A stretch of DNA of 64,000 nucleotides from contig JANYBC010000021.1 of assembly GCA_025360965.1 (NCBI GenBank), positions 1-64,000 on the forward strand, given 5' to 3'. A model generated the notes under the pieces. That model ran no database searches. It had not been told where the DNA came from and worked only from the letters and a program-made list of their open reading frames with translations. The stretch comes from Anaeromyxobacter sp. GTDB lineage: Bacteria > Myxococcota > Myxococcia > Myxococcales > Anaeromyxobacteraceae. Numbering within the stretch: position 1 is the stretch's first letter; the number at the start of each line of letters is the position of its first letter. The translations under genes were made by a program, and so were the position numbers. Of the stretch, positions 15,918-24,174 are shown piece by piece.

Positions 15918-15929
15918 CTTCCGCCCCGC

Positions 15930-17339
15930 TCAGTGCAGCACGGTCAAGCCGCGCTTCCTGGGCGGCGGCGGACGCTTCGGCGCCGGCAGCTTCTCCCGGG
16001 CCCGGGCCGGGTCCCGCCCCACCACCCGGCCGACCAGGTCGTAGTCGCTGGCGTCGGTGATCTCGAGCCGGACCATCTCGCCCGGGTAGGCGACGCCGTC
16101 GTTCACGTAGGTGAGCCCGTCGATCTCCGGCGCCTGCTGGGCGTGGCGCCCGGCCAGCAGGTGCTCGGTCTCCTCGGCGCGCCCCTCCACCAGCACCTCG
16201 ACGGTGCGGCCGACCATGGCCTGCTGGTGGTCGCGGGAGATGTCGCGCTGCAGCTCCATGACCTGCTGGAACCGGCTCCGCTTCACCGCCGCGGAGAGCT
16301 GCCCGGACATCTCGGCCGCCGCCGTGCCGTCCTCGGAGGAGTACTCGAAGACCCCGAGCCGCTCGAAGCGCTGCTCCTCGACGAACTGCATGAGGTCCTT
16401 GAAGTCGGCCCTGGTCTCGCCGGGCAGGCCGACGATGAGCGAGGTGCGCAGCGCCAGCCCAGGGACCTCGCCGCGCAGCCGGGCCAGCAGGTCGCGCAGG
16501 AAGGCCGAGTCCCGGCCGCGCTTCATGGAGCGCAGCAGCCGGTCGCTGGAGTGCTGCAGCGGCATGTCGAGGTACTTCACGATCTTCGGCTGGCGGGCGA
16601 TCACCTGCATGAGCTTGAGCGGGAAGTCGCGGGGGTAGGCGTAGTGGAGCCGGAGCCAGCGGATGCCGTCCACCGCGCAGAGCTCGGGGAGCAGGTCGAC
16701 GAGCCGGACCTTCCCCGGCAGGTCCTGCCCGTAGGCGGTCAGGTCCTGGGCCACCAGGCAGAGCTCCACGGTCCCTTGCGAGGCCAGCTGCCCGGCCTCG
16801 GCCACGATGTCGTCGATGGTGCGGGAGCGCTGGGCGCCGCGCAGCCTGGGGATGATGCAGAAGGCGCAGGCGTTGTCGCAGCCCTCGGAGATCTTCAGGT
16901 AGGCGGTCTGCGCCGCCATCGAGTTGATGCGCGGGCTGGTGGCCGAGTGGACGAAGTCGGGGTCGGGGACCACCAGCCGCGCGGCCTGCGCGGCGGCCAC
17001 CACCTCGGCGATCTCCTGGTAGGCGCCGGTGCCGAGGAAGTGATCGACCTCGGGCAGCTCGCGGGCCAGCTCCTCGGCGTGGCGCTGCACCAGGCAGCCG
17101 GTCACCACCAGCTTCTTGCAGCGCCCGGTCCGCTTCTGCTCCGCCAGCTCGCAGATGGCCTCGATCGACTCCACCTTGGCGCTCTCGATGAAGCCGCAGG
17201 TGTTGACGACGATGATCTCGGCCTTGGCCGGATCCTGCTCGAGCCGGTAGCCGGCCTCGGTGAGGGTGCCGAGCATGACCTCGGAGTCGACCCGGTTCTT
17301 GGGGCAACCGAGGGTGTGGAGGTAGACGCGGGTGGACAT
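15930..17339 (-). CDS. rimO: Ribosomal protein S12 methylthiotransferase RimO
   Basis: RimO adds a methylthio group to an aspartate of ribosomal protein S12. The 469-residue protein has the N-terminal UPF0004 domain with three cluster cysteines (Cys12 in TLGCPKN, Cys48 in NTCGF, Cys82 in TGCLVQ), the radical-SAM motif Cys154-x3-Cys158-x2-Cys161 (GCDNACAFC), and a C-terminal TRAM domain. The tail after about residue 440 is Pro/Lys/Arg-rich ([14 protein letters not shown]) and is longer than in most homologues. A TTAGAT hexamer lies 9 bases before the ATG. Confidence 0.95.
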   Translation of the reverse strand: MSTRVYLHTLGCPKNRVDSEVMLGTLTEAGYRLEQDPAKAEIIVVNTCGFIESAKVESIEAICELAEQKRTGRCKKLVVTGCLVQRHAEELARELPEVDHFLGTGAYQEIAEVVAAAQAARLVVPDPDFVHSATSPRINSMAAQTAYLKISEGCDNACAFCIIPRLRGAQRSRTIDDIVAEAGQLASQGTVELCLVAQDLTAYGQDLPGKVRLVDLLPELCAVDGIRWLRLHYAYPRDFPLKLMQVIARQPKIVKYLDMPLQHSSDRLLRSMKRGRDSAFLRDLLARLRGEVPGLALRTSLIVGLPGETRADFKDLMQFVEEQRFERLGVFEYSSEDGTAAAEMSGQLSAAVKRSRFQQVMELQRDISRDHQQAMVGRTVEVLVEGRAEETEHLLAGRHAQQAPEIDGLTYVNDGVAYPGEMVRLEITDASDYDLVGRVVGRDPARAREKLPAPKRPPPPRKRGLTVLH

Positions 17340-17413
17340 CGCGGCCCGATCTAACAGGGGGCGAGGCCGCGGGCAAACCTGTCAACGGCCCCGGCCCCGA
17401 CCGCGCCGAGGCC

Positions 17414-17902
17414 TCAGTCGCGGAAGTTCTGGAACAGGATCGGAATCCCCAGCGAGGCGGCGCGGATGGCCTGCATGCAGCCCTGCAGGTCGTCGCGCTT
17501 CTTGCTGGTGACGCGCACCGCCTCGCCCTGGATGGCCGCCTGGACCTTGAGGCCAGTCTCCTTCAGGAGCGCGACGATCTTCTTGGCGTCCTCGCTCTTC
17601 AGCCCCTTCTTCAGCTTGATCACCTGCCGCACGTGGCCGCCGGCCGCCGGCTCCACCGCCTGCGGGTCGAGCCCCTCCTGCGGCACGCCGCGCTTGGCCA
17701 GCTTCTCGCGCAGCACCGAGACGGCCGCCTCGGCTCTCCCCTCCGAGTTGGCGCGCACCACGAAGTCGAGCGCCTTGTCGCGCTCGATGGCGGTCGAGGT
17801 CCCCTTGAAGTCGAAGCGCTGCGCCAGCTCCTTGCAGGCCTGGTTCCAGGCGTTCTCGACCTCCATCATGTCCAGCTCGCTCACCACGTCGAAGCTCGGC
17901 AT
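17414..17902 (-). CDS. YajQ-family nucleotide-binding protein
   Basis: This 162-residue protein belongs to the YajQ family, some members of which bind cyclic di-GMP. Family marks are MPSFDVVSELDMMEVENAWNQ, RFDFKGT near 29-35, QVIKLKKGLKSEDAKKIV and VRVTSKKRDDLQ, with FQNFRD at the C-terminus. It is cytosolic. A GGAGGACGCG ribosome-binding site precedes the ATG at 17902. Upstream, 33 bases away, is the ribonuclease J gene on the same strand. A link to cyclic di-GMP is family knowledge, not shown here. Confidence 0.92.
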   Translation of the reverse strand: MPSFDVVSELDMMEVENAWNQACKELAQRFDFKGTSTAIERDKALDFVVRANSEGRAEAAVSVLREKLAKRGVPQEGLDPQAVEPAAGGHVRQVIKLKKGLKSEDAKKIVALLKETGLKVQAAIQGEAVRVTSKKRDDLQGCMQAIRAASLGIPILFQNFRD

Positions 17903-17935
17903 CGCGTCCTCCGCTCGTCCAGGTCCGTTGAAAGT

Positions 17936-19609
17936 TCACCGCACCAGCAGCACCGGCTCCACCAGCGGGCGCCGCCCGGTGGCCCTCCGGAACCAGCGCC
18001 GCACCGCCACCCGCACCAGCTCGACCCGGGCCGCCCGCCAGGCCGCCTCGCCGGTGGCCCGCGAGCCGCCGGCCAGCGCCTCCAGCGCCCGGCGCACCTC
18101 GCCGCCCAACTCGGCCTCCTGCCCCTCCAGCCCGGCCACGCCGCGGGCCTGGAACTCCGGCTCGCCCAGCACGGCGCCGCTGGCTCCGTCGAGCGACACC
18201 ACCACCATGAGCAGGCCGAACTCGGCCAGCCGCCGGCGCTCCTCGATGACCGCGTCGGGCACCTCCACGGCACCGCCCTCGTCGCGGTTGATGGCGACGC
18301 GCCCGCTCCTGATCCGGTCCGGGAGGATGCGCGCGCCGGCGTCGGTGAGCGACAGCACCTGCCCGTCGGTGAGCAGGTGGCAGCGCCCGGCCGGCACCCC
18401 CTCGGAGGCCGCGGTGGCGGCGTGACGGGCCAGCTGCCGGTACTCACCGTGGACAGGCACGAAGAACTCCGGCCGGGTGAGCTGGAGCAGGCGGCGCTGC
18501 TCGGCCTCCTGGGCGTGGCCGGTGGCGTGGAGCGGCGGGTGGCCGTCCCAGCGCACCAGCGCCCCCCGGGCGCAGAGCTCGTTGACGAGCCGGCCCACCG
18601 CCAGCTCGTTGCCCGGGATCTGGCGCGAGGAGAGGATCACGGTGTCGCCGGCGTGGACCTTGAGGTCGGGGTGGTCGCCGCGCGCCAGCCGGCCCAGCGC
18701 CGCCCGCGGCTCCCCCTGCGACCCGGTGGTCAGCACCGCTAGCTCGCGCGGCGGCAGCCGGCGGGCCTCCTCGGCCGAGACCGGCATCCAGCCCGGCTCG
18801 CTCAGGTGGCCGAGCAGCTTGGCGATGTCGAAGTTCTGCACCATGCCCCGGCCCAGCAGCGCCAGGCGCCGCCCCGACCCGGCGGCCGCCTCGATCACCT
18901 GCTGCAGCCGATGTGCGTTGGAGGAGAAGGTGGCGACGAAGACCCTCCCGGTCGCCTCCGCCATGACGTCCTGCAGCCCGGGCCCGACCGCCGACTCGGA
19001 GCGGGACCAGCCGGGCCGCTCCGAGTTGGTCGAGTCGGAGAGCAGCAGCCGGACGCCGGCCTGACCCAGCGCCGCCAGCCGCTCGAGATCCATGCCCGGG
19101 CCACGCACCGGCCGCTCGTCGATCTTGAAGTCGCCGCTGTGGAGGATGGTCCCCTGCGGCGTCGAGAGGGCCAGCGCGCAGGCATCGGGGATGGAGTGGG
19201 TGACGGCGATGAACTCGGCCGAGATGGGGCTGGCCTCGCCGGCCGGGCAGACGTCGCCGGGGACCACCTCGCGCAGGTCGGCGGCCACGCCGGCCTCCTC
19301 CAGCCGCCCCTTCACCATCGCCAGCGTGAAGCGGGTGCCGTAGACCGGGACCGGGAGGTGGCGCAGCAGGAAGGGGAGGGCGCCGACGTGGTCCTCGTGG
19401 CCGTGGGTGAGGAAGACGGCGCCGACCTGGGCTCGCCGCTCGATGAGCCAGGACAGGTCCGGGACCAGCACGTCGACCCCGAACGGCTCGTCGGTGAAGA
19501 GGACGCCGCAGTCGATGACGGCGATGCGCCCGGCCGCCTCGACCGCGAGGCAGTTCATCCCCACCTCGCCGAGTCCGCCGAGCGGGACGATCTGGACCGG
19601 AGAGGGCAC
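17936..19609 (-). CDS. rnj: Ribonuclease J (metallo-beta-lactamase/beta-CASP)
   Basis: RNase J carries out 5'-3' exonuclease and endonuclease steps in RNA maturation. The 557-residue protein has VPLGGLGEVGMNCL at the N-terminus, the metal motif LTHGHEDHVGALP near 73-85, THSIPDACAL, ILHSGDFKID, the beta-CASP motifs LLSDSTNSERPG and ATFSSNAHRLQQV, LTTGSQGEP, and PVHGEYRQL near the C-terminus. A TAAGCT hexamer lies 7 bases before the GTG at 19609, again the short-leader pattern. In-frame sequence upstream of this GTG has no family similarity and is rejected as coding. Confidence 0.94.
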   Translation of the reverse strand: MPSPVQIVPLGGLGEVGMNCLAVEAAGRIAVIDCGVLFTDEPFGVDVLVPDLSWLIERRAQVGAVFLTHGHEDHVGALPFLLRHLPVPVYGTRFTLAMVKGRLEEAGVAADLREVVPGDVCPAGEASPISAEFIAVTHSIPDACALALSTPQGTILHSGDFKIDERPVRGPGMDLERLAALGQAGVRLLLSDSTNSERPGWSRSESAVGPGLQDVMAEATGRVFVATFSSNAHRLQQVIEAAAGSGRRLALLGRGMVQNFDIAKLLGHLSEPGWMPVSAEEARRLPPRELAVLTTGSQGEPRAALGRLARGDHPDLKVHAGDTVILSSRQIPGNELAVGRLVNELCARGALVRWDGHPPLHATGHAQEAEQRRLLQLTRPEFFVPVHGEYRQLARHAATAASEGVPAGRCHLLTDGQVLSLTDAGARILPDRIRSGRVAINRDEGGAVEVPDAVIEERRRLAEFGLLMVVVSLDGASGAVLGEPEFQARGVAGLEGQEAELGGEVRRALEALAGGSRATGEAAWRAARVELVRVAVRRWFRRATGRRPLVEPVLLVR

Positions 19610-19616
19610 GGCGCGC

Positions 19617-19622
19617 AGCTTA
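19617..19622 (-). promoter_or_regulatory. -10-like hexamer before rnj
   Basis: TAAGCT lies 7 bases before the GTG start at 19609 in the context GGTAAGCT. No Shine-Dalgarno sequence intervenes. Confidence 0.35.
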
Positions 19623-19803
19623 CCGCGAGAGGTCGCGGCACAGGGGCGCCGAGCCCCGCCAGCGGACGGAGCGCGCTGCTGGCGGCCGGTCAGCCACCGG
19701 CCTCGATTGGGCAGTAACCGTCCGTTGATGCGGTGCCGGCCTCCTCCCCGGCACATGAAGAGAACGGCACGCCGAGCTGTACCCTGCGAAGAGGAGCGAG
19801 ACC

Positions 19804-19974
19804 ATGAGCAACCAGAAGACCCCAGACCTCGAGAACGACGACGAGTCTGACGTACCGGCCGCGGAGAACGCGACAGAGGAGGGCACGACGCAGGAGGGGG
19901 GCGAGAAGAAGGCGGCCACTCCAGCCCAAGGCGCGGCGCGGAGCGCCTCGCTGCAGGGCGGCGTCCACAACTAG
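19804..19974 (+). CDS. 56-residue acidic hypothetical protein
   Basis: A short frame MSNQKTPDLENDDESDV ending in LQGGVHN, preceded by a good ribosome-binding site (GAAGAGGAGCGAGACC before the ATG). The protein is hydrophilic, very acidic in its first half and Ala/Gln-rich in its second, with no cysteine or membrane segment; it is probably disordered. The strong Shine-Dalgarno and its place alone between two minus-strand genes favour a real gene. I recognise no family. Confidence 0.5.
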   Translation: MSNQKTPDLENDDESDVPAAENATEEGTTQEGGEKKAATPAQGAARSASLQGGVHN

Positions 19975-20013
19975 GGCGCCGCACTGGTGCGGCAGGCCGG
20001 GAGGGCCGGGCCG

Positions 20014-21741
20014 CTACGGGGGCAGGTTGACCCCGGAGAGCGCGCGCTTCCAGCGCGGGTCGGCGCGGAGCCCCTGGAGCAGGGGGTCGACCTTCAGCGC
20101 TTGGAGCCCGGCGTCGCGCTGCGCCCGGGCCCTTTCGAGCCACTCGAAGGCCAGGTCGGCTTGGCCACACCAGGCATATGCCTCGGCGATCTGGTAGGCG
20201 TCGGAGTGGGCGAAGCGGACGGCCATCTGCGCCACCAGCCGCCGCCAGGCCGCCTCATGGCCCAGGTCGTGCTCGGCCAGCGCCGCGCCGAGGAGGCGGA
20301 ACACCTCAGACGTCGAGTCCTGGGTGATCGCCAGCGCCTCGGCGGGCCGCCGCTCGAGCAGCAGGCTGATGGCGACGTTGAAGGCCGTGAAGCTCTGCGA
20401 GGGGCTGAGCTGGAGCGACCGCTGGAGCGCGTCGCGTGCCGGCCCGGTCTGGCCCTGGTAGAGGAGCGTGGAGCCGAGCGAGCTCCAGAAGCGGGGGTTG
20501 AGCGGGTCGATGGCGGTGGCCTTGCGCAGCAGCGCCTCCGACTCCGCCAGCCTTCCCGCCGGTCGCATCACCAGCCCCGCCACGAGTGAGAGCGCGTCGG
20601 GGCTCTCGGGCTCCAGCGCGAGCGAGCGCTGCAGGTCGGCGGCGGCGCCCACCCAGTCCCACTCCATCAGCGCCCGCAGGTAGCCGCGGGCGCGGTAGCT
20701 CTCGGGGAGGTCCGGTCCCAGCGACACGGCCTTCTCGGCGGCGGCCCGGGCCTGCCTGAAGCCCTCGGCGATGGCCTGCTCCGACGCGGCCTCCTCCGCC
20801 AGCGAGTGGATGGCGATGGAGAGCCCGGCCCAGGCGGGCGCGTAGCCGGGATCGAGGTCGATGGCTTCCTGGAACGAGTCGGCCGCGCGCCGGAAGTCGT
20901 CGAGGCTGCCGCGGAGGAATGCTCGCCGACCCAGCAGGTAGTGGTTGTAGGCCTCCGGGACCGCGGTGCGCCGCTCGCGGGAGTCGGGGATCCGCAGCAG
21001 CGTGACCCGAAGCGCCCCCACCACCGCCGTGGCGATCTCGTCCTGCAGGGCGAAGACCTCGGTGAGCTTGCGGTCGTAGGTCTCCGACCAGAGGTGGTAC
21101 CCGTCGCTGACGTTGATGAGCTGGGTGGTGACGCGGATCCGGTCGCCGGACCGCCGCACGCTCCCCTCCAGCACCTGGGAGACGTTGAGCTGCCGCCCCA
21201 TGTCGCGCAGGGCGGTGTCCTTGCCTTTGAAGGAAAACGAGGAGGTGCGCGCCGCCACGCGCAGCCCGGGGACCTTGGCCAGCAGGTCGAGCAGCTCCTC
21301 CGCGAGCCCGTCGGCGAAGTACTCCTGCTCCTTGTCGGAGCTCAGGTTCAGGAAAGGCAGGACCGCGATCGATGGCGGCCCCCCGACCGCAGGGGCGGGC
21401 CGCCTCGCGAAGTACCAGGCCAGGCCGGGCGCGGCGCAGAGCACCCCCACGCCGGCCAGCACGATGGCGAGGCGCGCACCGCGGAGGCCGGGCGCCGGTG
21501 CCGCGCGCACGATGCGGCCCGCCGCGACGTCGAAGATCCAGGCCAGGCCGACCACCACGGGGAAGCCGGCCGCGAGCGCCACCACCAGCCAGGTGAGGAC
21601 CTCGTCGGGCCAGTGGAGCCCGTGCATGAGCGGCTCGATGACCTGCAACAGCGCGAAGGCGAAGACCCCGTAGCTGACCAGGGTGCGGAAGACGCGCCGA
21701 CGCCGGAGCTCTTCGAAAAGCGAGGGGGTCTCAGCTTCCAC
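20014..21741 (-). CDS. TolB-like/TPR-repeat membrane protein
   Basis: A 575-residue protein. Residues 1-115 hold a short helix (SLFEELRRRRVFRTLVSYGVF) and three membrane segments. Then comes a TolB/FlgO-like domain: IAVLPFLNLSSDKEQEYFADGLAEELLDLLAKVPGLRVAART, with QLNVSQVLEGSVRRSGDRIRVTTQL and DGYHLWSETYDR. The C-terminal ~330 residues are TPR repeats (AAEKAVSLGP, LQRSLALEPESPDAL, LLRKATAIDPLNPRFW). The same layout is found in adenylate-cyclase-associated or serine/threonine-kinase-linked proteins of proteobacteria. A scaffold or sensory role at the inner membrane is likely; the exact role is unknown. It starts with GTG, with TAGCCT 9 bases upstream. Confidence 0.85.
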   Translation of the reverse strand: MEAETPSLFEELRRRRVFRTLVSYGVFAFALLQVIEPLMHGLHWPDEVLTWLVVALAAGFPVVVGLAWIFDVAAGRIVRAAPAPGLRGARLAIVLAGVGVLCAAPGLAWYFARRPAPAVGGPPSIAVLPFLNLSSDKEQEYFADGLAEELLDLLAKVPGLRVAARTSSFSFKGKDTALRDMGRQLNVSQVLEGSVRRSGDRIRVTTQLINVSDGYHLWSETYDRKLTEVFALQDEIATAVVGALRVTLLRIPDSRERRTAVPEAYNHYLLGRRAFLRGSLDDFRRAADSFQEAIDLDPGYAPAWAGLSIAIHSLAEEAASEQAIAEGFRQARAAAEKAVSLGPDLPESYRARGYLRALMEWDWVGAAADLQRSLALEPESPDALSLVAGLVMRPAGRLAESEALLRKATAIDPLNPRFWSSLGSTLLYQGQTGPARDALQRSLQLSPSQSFTAFNVAISLLLERRPAEALAITQDSTSEVFRLLGAALAEHDLGHEAAWRRLVAQMAVRFAHSDAYQIAEAYAWCGQADLAFEWLERARAQRDAGLQALKVDPLLQGLRADPRWKRALSGVNLPP

Positions 21742-21750
21742 GAAGCGCCG

Positions 21751-21756
21751 AGGCTA
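21751..21756 (-). promoter_or_regulatory. -10-like hexamer before the TolB/TPR gene
   Basis: TAGCCT lies 9 bases before the GTG start at 21741 in GCTAGCCT, with no Shine-Dalgarno sequence between. Confidence 0.3.
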
Positions 21757-21812
21757 GCACGCCGGTTTCGCGGCTGCTGGAAGGGGGGCGGCGCCCGGGG
21801 GCCTCCCTGCGA

Positions 21813-21818
21813 TATGGT
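21813..21818 (+). promoter_or_regulatory. -10-like hexamer before uvrD
   Basis: TATGGT lies 11 bases before the ATG at 21830, followed by a C-rich stretch with no ribosome-binding site. Confidence 0.3.
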
Positions 21819-21829
21819 GCTTCCCCCCG

Positions 21830-24172
21830 ATGTCCGACCTGCTCGACGGCCTCAACGAACCGCAGCGCGAGGCGGTGCTCCACGGCGACGGGCCGCTGCT
21901 GGTGCTGGCCGGCGCCGGCTCCGGGAAGACCCGCGTCATCGTCAACCGCGTGGCCCGGCTGGTTCGCGAGGAGGGGGTGCTCCCCTGGCACATCCTCGCC
22001 GTCACCTTCACCAACAAGGCGGCCGGAGAGATGAAGGCGCGGCTCTCCGCCCTGCTCGGGCTGGCGGCGCAGGAACTCTGGGTCCAGACCTTCCACGCCT
22101 TCGGGGCCCGCTTCCTGCGGCGCGAGGCGGCGCGGGCCGGGCTGCCGCCGTCCTTCGCCATCTACGACACCGACGACCAGCTCCGGCTCATGAAGCGGCT
22201 CTTCTCCGACGCCCGCCTCGACGAGGACGACCAGCTCACCCCGCGCAAGATCCTCTGGCGCATCGACGCCTGGAAGAACGAGGCCACCACCGCGGCCCAG
22301 GTCAAGGTGCCGCACCACGACCTCTCCGGCGCGGCGGCCCGCGATCTCTACCTGAAGTACGAGGCGGCGCTGGCCCGGGCCGGCGCCGTCGACTTCGGCG
22401 ACCTGCTGGTCCGGCCGCTGCGGATGCTGGAGGAGGACGAGGGGCTGCGGTCCCGCTGGGCCGGCCGCTTCCGCCACGTGCTGGTGGACGAGTTCCAGGA
22501 CACCAACCCGGTCCAGTACCGGCTGCTGCGCCACCTGACCGGCCCGGCCCGGAACATCTGCGTGGTGGGCGACGACGACCAGGCCATCTACCGCTGGCGC
22601 GGCGCCGACGTGCGCAACATCCTCGGGTTCGACGGCGACTTCACCGGCTGCCGGGTCGTCAAGCTGGAGCGCAACTACCGCTCGTCGAGGAACATCCTCG
22701 ACGCCGCCCACGCCGTCATCGCGAAGGCCCGGGTGCGGCGCGAGAAGAAGCTCTGGACCGAGGCCGGGCCGGGCGACGCCCTGGCCCTGCTGGTGGGGCA
22801 GGACGAGCACGACGAGGCCGAGCGGCTCACCCGCGCCATCGTCGCCGAGCGGGCCCGCGGTACCCGCGCTGACCAGGTGGCGGTGCTCTACCGCCTCAAC
22901 GCCCAGTCGCGAGCGATCGAGGCCCAGCTGCGCGCCGCGCGCATCCCCTACGTGATCGTCCGCGGCACCAGCTTCTACGACCGCGCCGAGGTCAAGGACG
23001 CCGCCGCCTACCTGCGCCTGGCGCTCTCCCCGCGCAGCGACCTCGACCTGGAGCGGATCGTCAACCGGCCGCCACGCGGGATCGGGGAGAAGACGGTGGA
23101 GCGGCTCCGGGCCCACGCCGCTGGCCTGGGCGGATCGCTCTTCGAGGCCCTGGCCGACGCGCAGCGCATCGAGGGGGTCAAGCCGCAGGCCCGGCGGGCC
23201 CTGGCCGAGTTGCACGACGCCATCGCCGCCCTCAGCGCCACGGTCGGGGAGCAGGACGCCGGGGACGCCGTCGAGGCCACGCTGCAGCGCTCCGGGCTGA
23301 TGGGCCGGCTCGAAGCCGAGCGGACCGACGAGGCCGAGGAGCGGCGCGAGAACCTGGTGGAGCTGGTGGCCGCGGCGCGCGAGTTCGACGAGCAGCTCGC
23401 CGACCAGGCGCCCTCGCACGACCCCGACGAGCCGGTGCCGCCGCCGCCGCTGGCCCGCTTCCTCGAGCAGATCGCCCTGCTCGGCGAGGCCGACGCCGAG
23501 ACGCCGGAGGGGCGGGTGGCGCTGATGACGCTCCATGCCGCCAAGGGGCTGGAGTTCGACGCCGTCTTCCTGGCCGGGCTCGAGGACGGGACGCTCCCCC
23601 ACGAGCGCCCCTGGGACGAGAGCTCCGGCGCCGAGCGGCAGGCGGCCGAGGACGAGGAGCGGCGGCTCTGCTACGTGGGGATGACCCGCGCCCGGAAGCG
23701 GCTCACGCTCTCGCTGGCGAGGCGGCGCATGACCTACGGCGAGGGCGGCGCCTTCTACCGCACCATGGAACCGTCGCGCTTCCTCGCCGACCTCCCGCCG
23801 TCGCTCTTCGGCCTGGCCCCCGAGCCGGCCAAGCCGACGGCCGTCCGCGGTCCGGTCATCAGGCGCCACTCGGGCTCGCTGCCGGGCGATCCGCACATCG
23901 AGGTCGATGACCAGTCGCCCGAGCCACCACCGCGCCCGCCCAGGAGCCGGGCCGGCGACGAGGGGCCGAGCGTCGACTACAGCTTCGACCAGCGCCCCGA
24001 GGCCGCGGCCCGGCCTTTCACCCGTGGTGACACGGTCGCGCACCAGGTGCTGGGCGAGGGCAAGGTGCTGGCCTGCGATGGCGGCGGACGCGAGGCCAAG
24101 GTCACGGTCCACTTCTGGGAGGCCGGCGAGAAGCGGGTGCTGGCACGCTTCCTCCGGCTGGCCCACCACTAG
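21830..24172 (+). CDS. uvrD: UvrD/PcrA-type DNA helicase
   Basis: A 780-residue superfamily 1A 3'-5' helicase for DNA repair and clearing of proteins from DNA. Motifs in order are LNEPQREAVLH (Q motif), Walker A AGAGSGKTRVIVNR (residues 27-40), AVTFTNKAAGEMK (Ia), VDEFQDTNPVQY (II), GDDDQAIYRWRGAD (III), LERNYRSS (IV), LMTLHAAKGLEFDAVFL (V) and EERRLCYVGMTRARKRL (VI). The C-terminal ~60 residues (FTRGDTVAHQVLGEGKV to RFLRLAHH) form the Tudor-like tail that in PcrA/UvrD contacts RNA polymerase. The pabBC start lies 2 bases after its stop. Confidence 0.95.
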   Translation: MSDLLDGLNEPQREAVLHGDGPLLVLAGAGSGKTRVIVNRVARLVREEGVLPWHILAVTFTNKAAGEMKARLSALLGLAAQELWVQTFHAFGARFLRREAARAGLPPSFAIYDTDDQLRLMKRLFSDARLDEDDQLTPRKILWRIDAWKNEATTAAQVKVPHHDLSGAAARDLYLKYEAALARAGAVDFGDLLVRPLRMLEEDEGLRSRWAGRFRHVLVDEFQDTNPVQYRLLRHLTGPARNICVVGDDDQAIYRWRGADVRNILGFDGDFTGCRVVKLERNYRSSRNILDAAHAVIAKARVRREKKLWTEAGPGDALALLVGQDEHDEAERLTRAIVAERARGTRADQVAVLYRLNAQSRAIEAQLRAARIPYVIVRGTSFYDRAEVKDAAAYLRLALSPRSDLDLERIVNRPPRGIGEKTVERLRAHAAGLGGSLFEALADAQRIEGVKPQARRALAELHDAIAALSATVGEQDAGDAVEATLQRSGLMGRLEAERTDEAEERRENLVELVAAAREFDEQLADQAPSHDPDEPVPPPPLARFLEQIALLGEADAETPEGRVALMTLHAAKGLEFDAVFLAGLEDGTLPHERPWDESSGAERQAAEDEERRLCYVGMTRARKRLTLSLARRRMTYGEGGAFYRTMEPSRFLADLPPSLFGLAPEPAKPTAVRGPVIRRHSGSLPGDPHIEVDDQSPEPPPRPPRSRAGDEGPSVDYSFDQRPEAAARPFTRGDTVAHQVLGEGKVLACDGGGREAKVTVHFWEAGEKRVLARFLRLAHH

Positions 24173-24174
24173 CC

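Noticed and set aside
19690..19970. Minus-strand frames of 92 and 116 codons opposite the 56-residue gene
   Set aside because: They lack ribosome-binding sites and family similarity, and the plus-strand frame has a good Shine-Dalgarno sequence.
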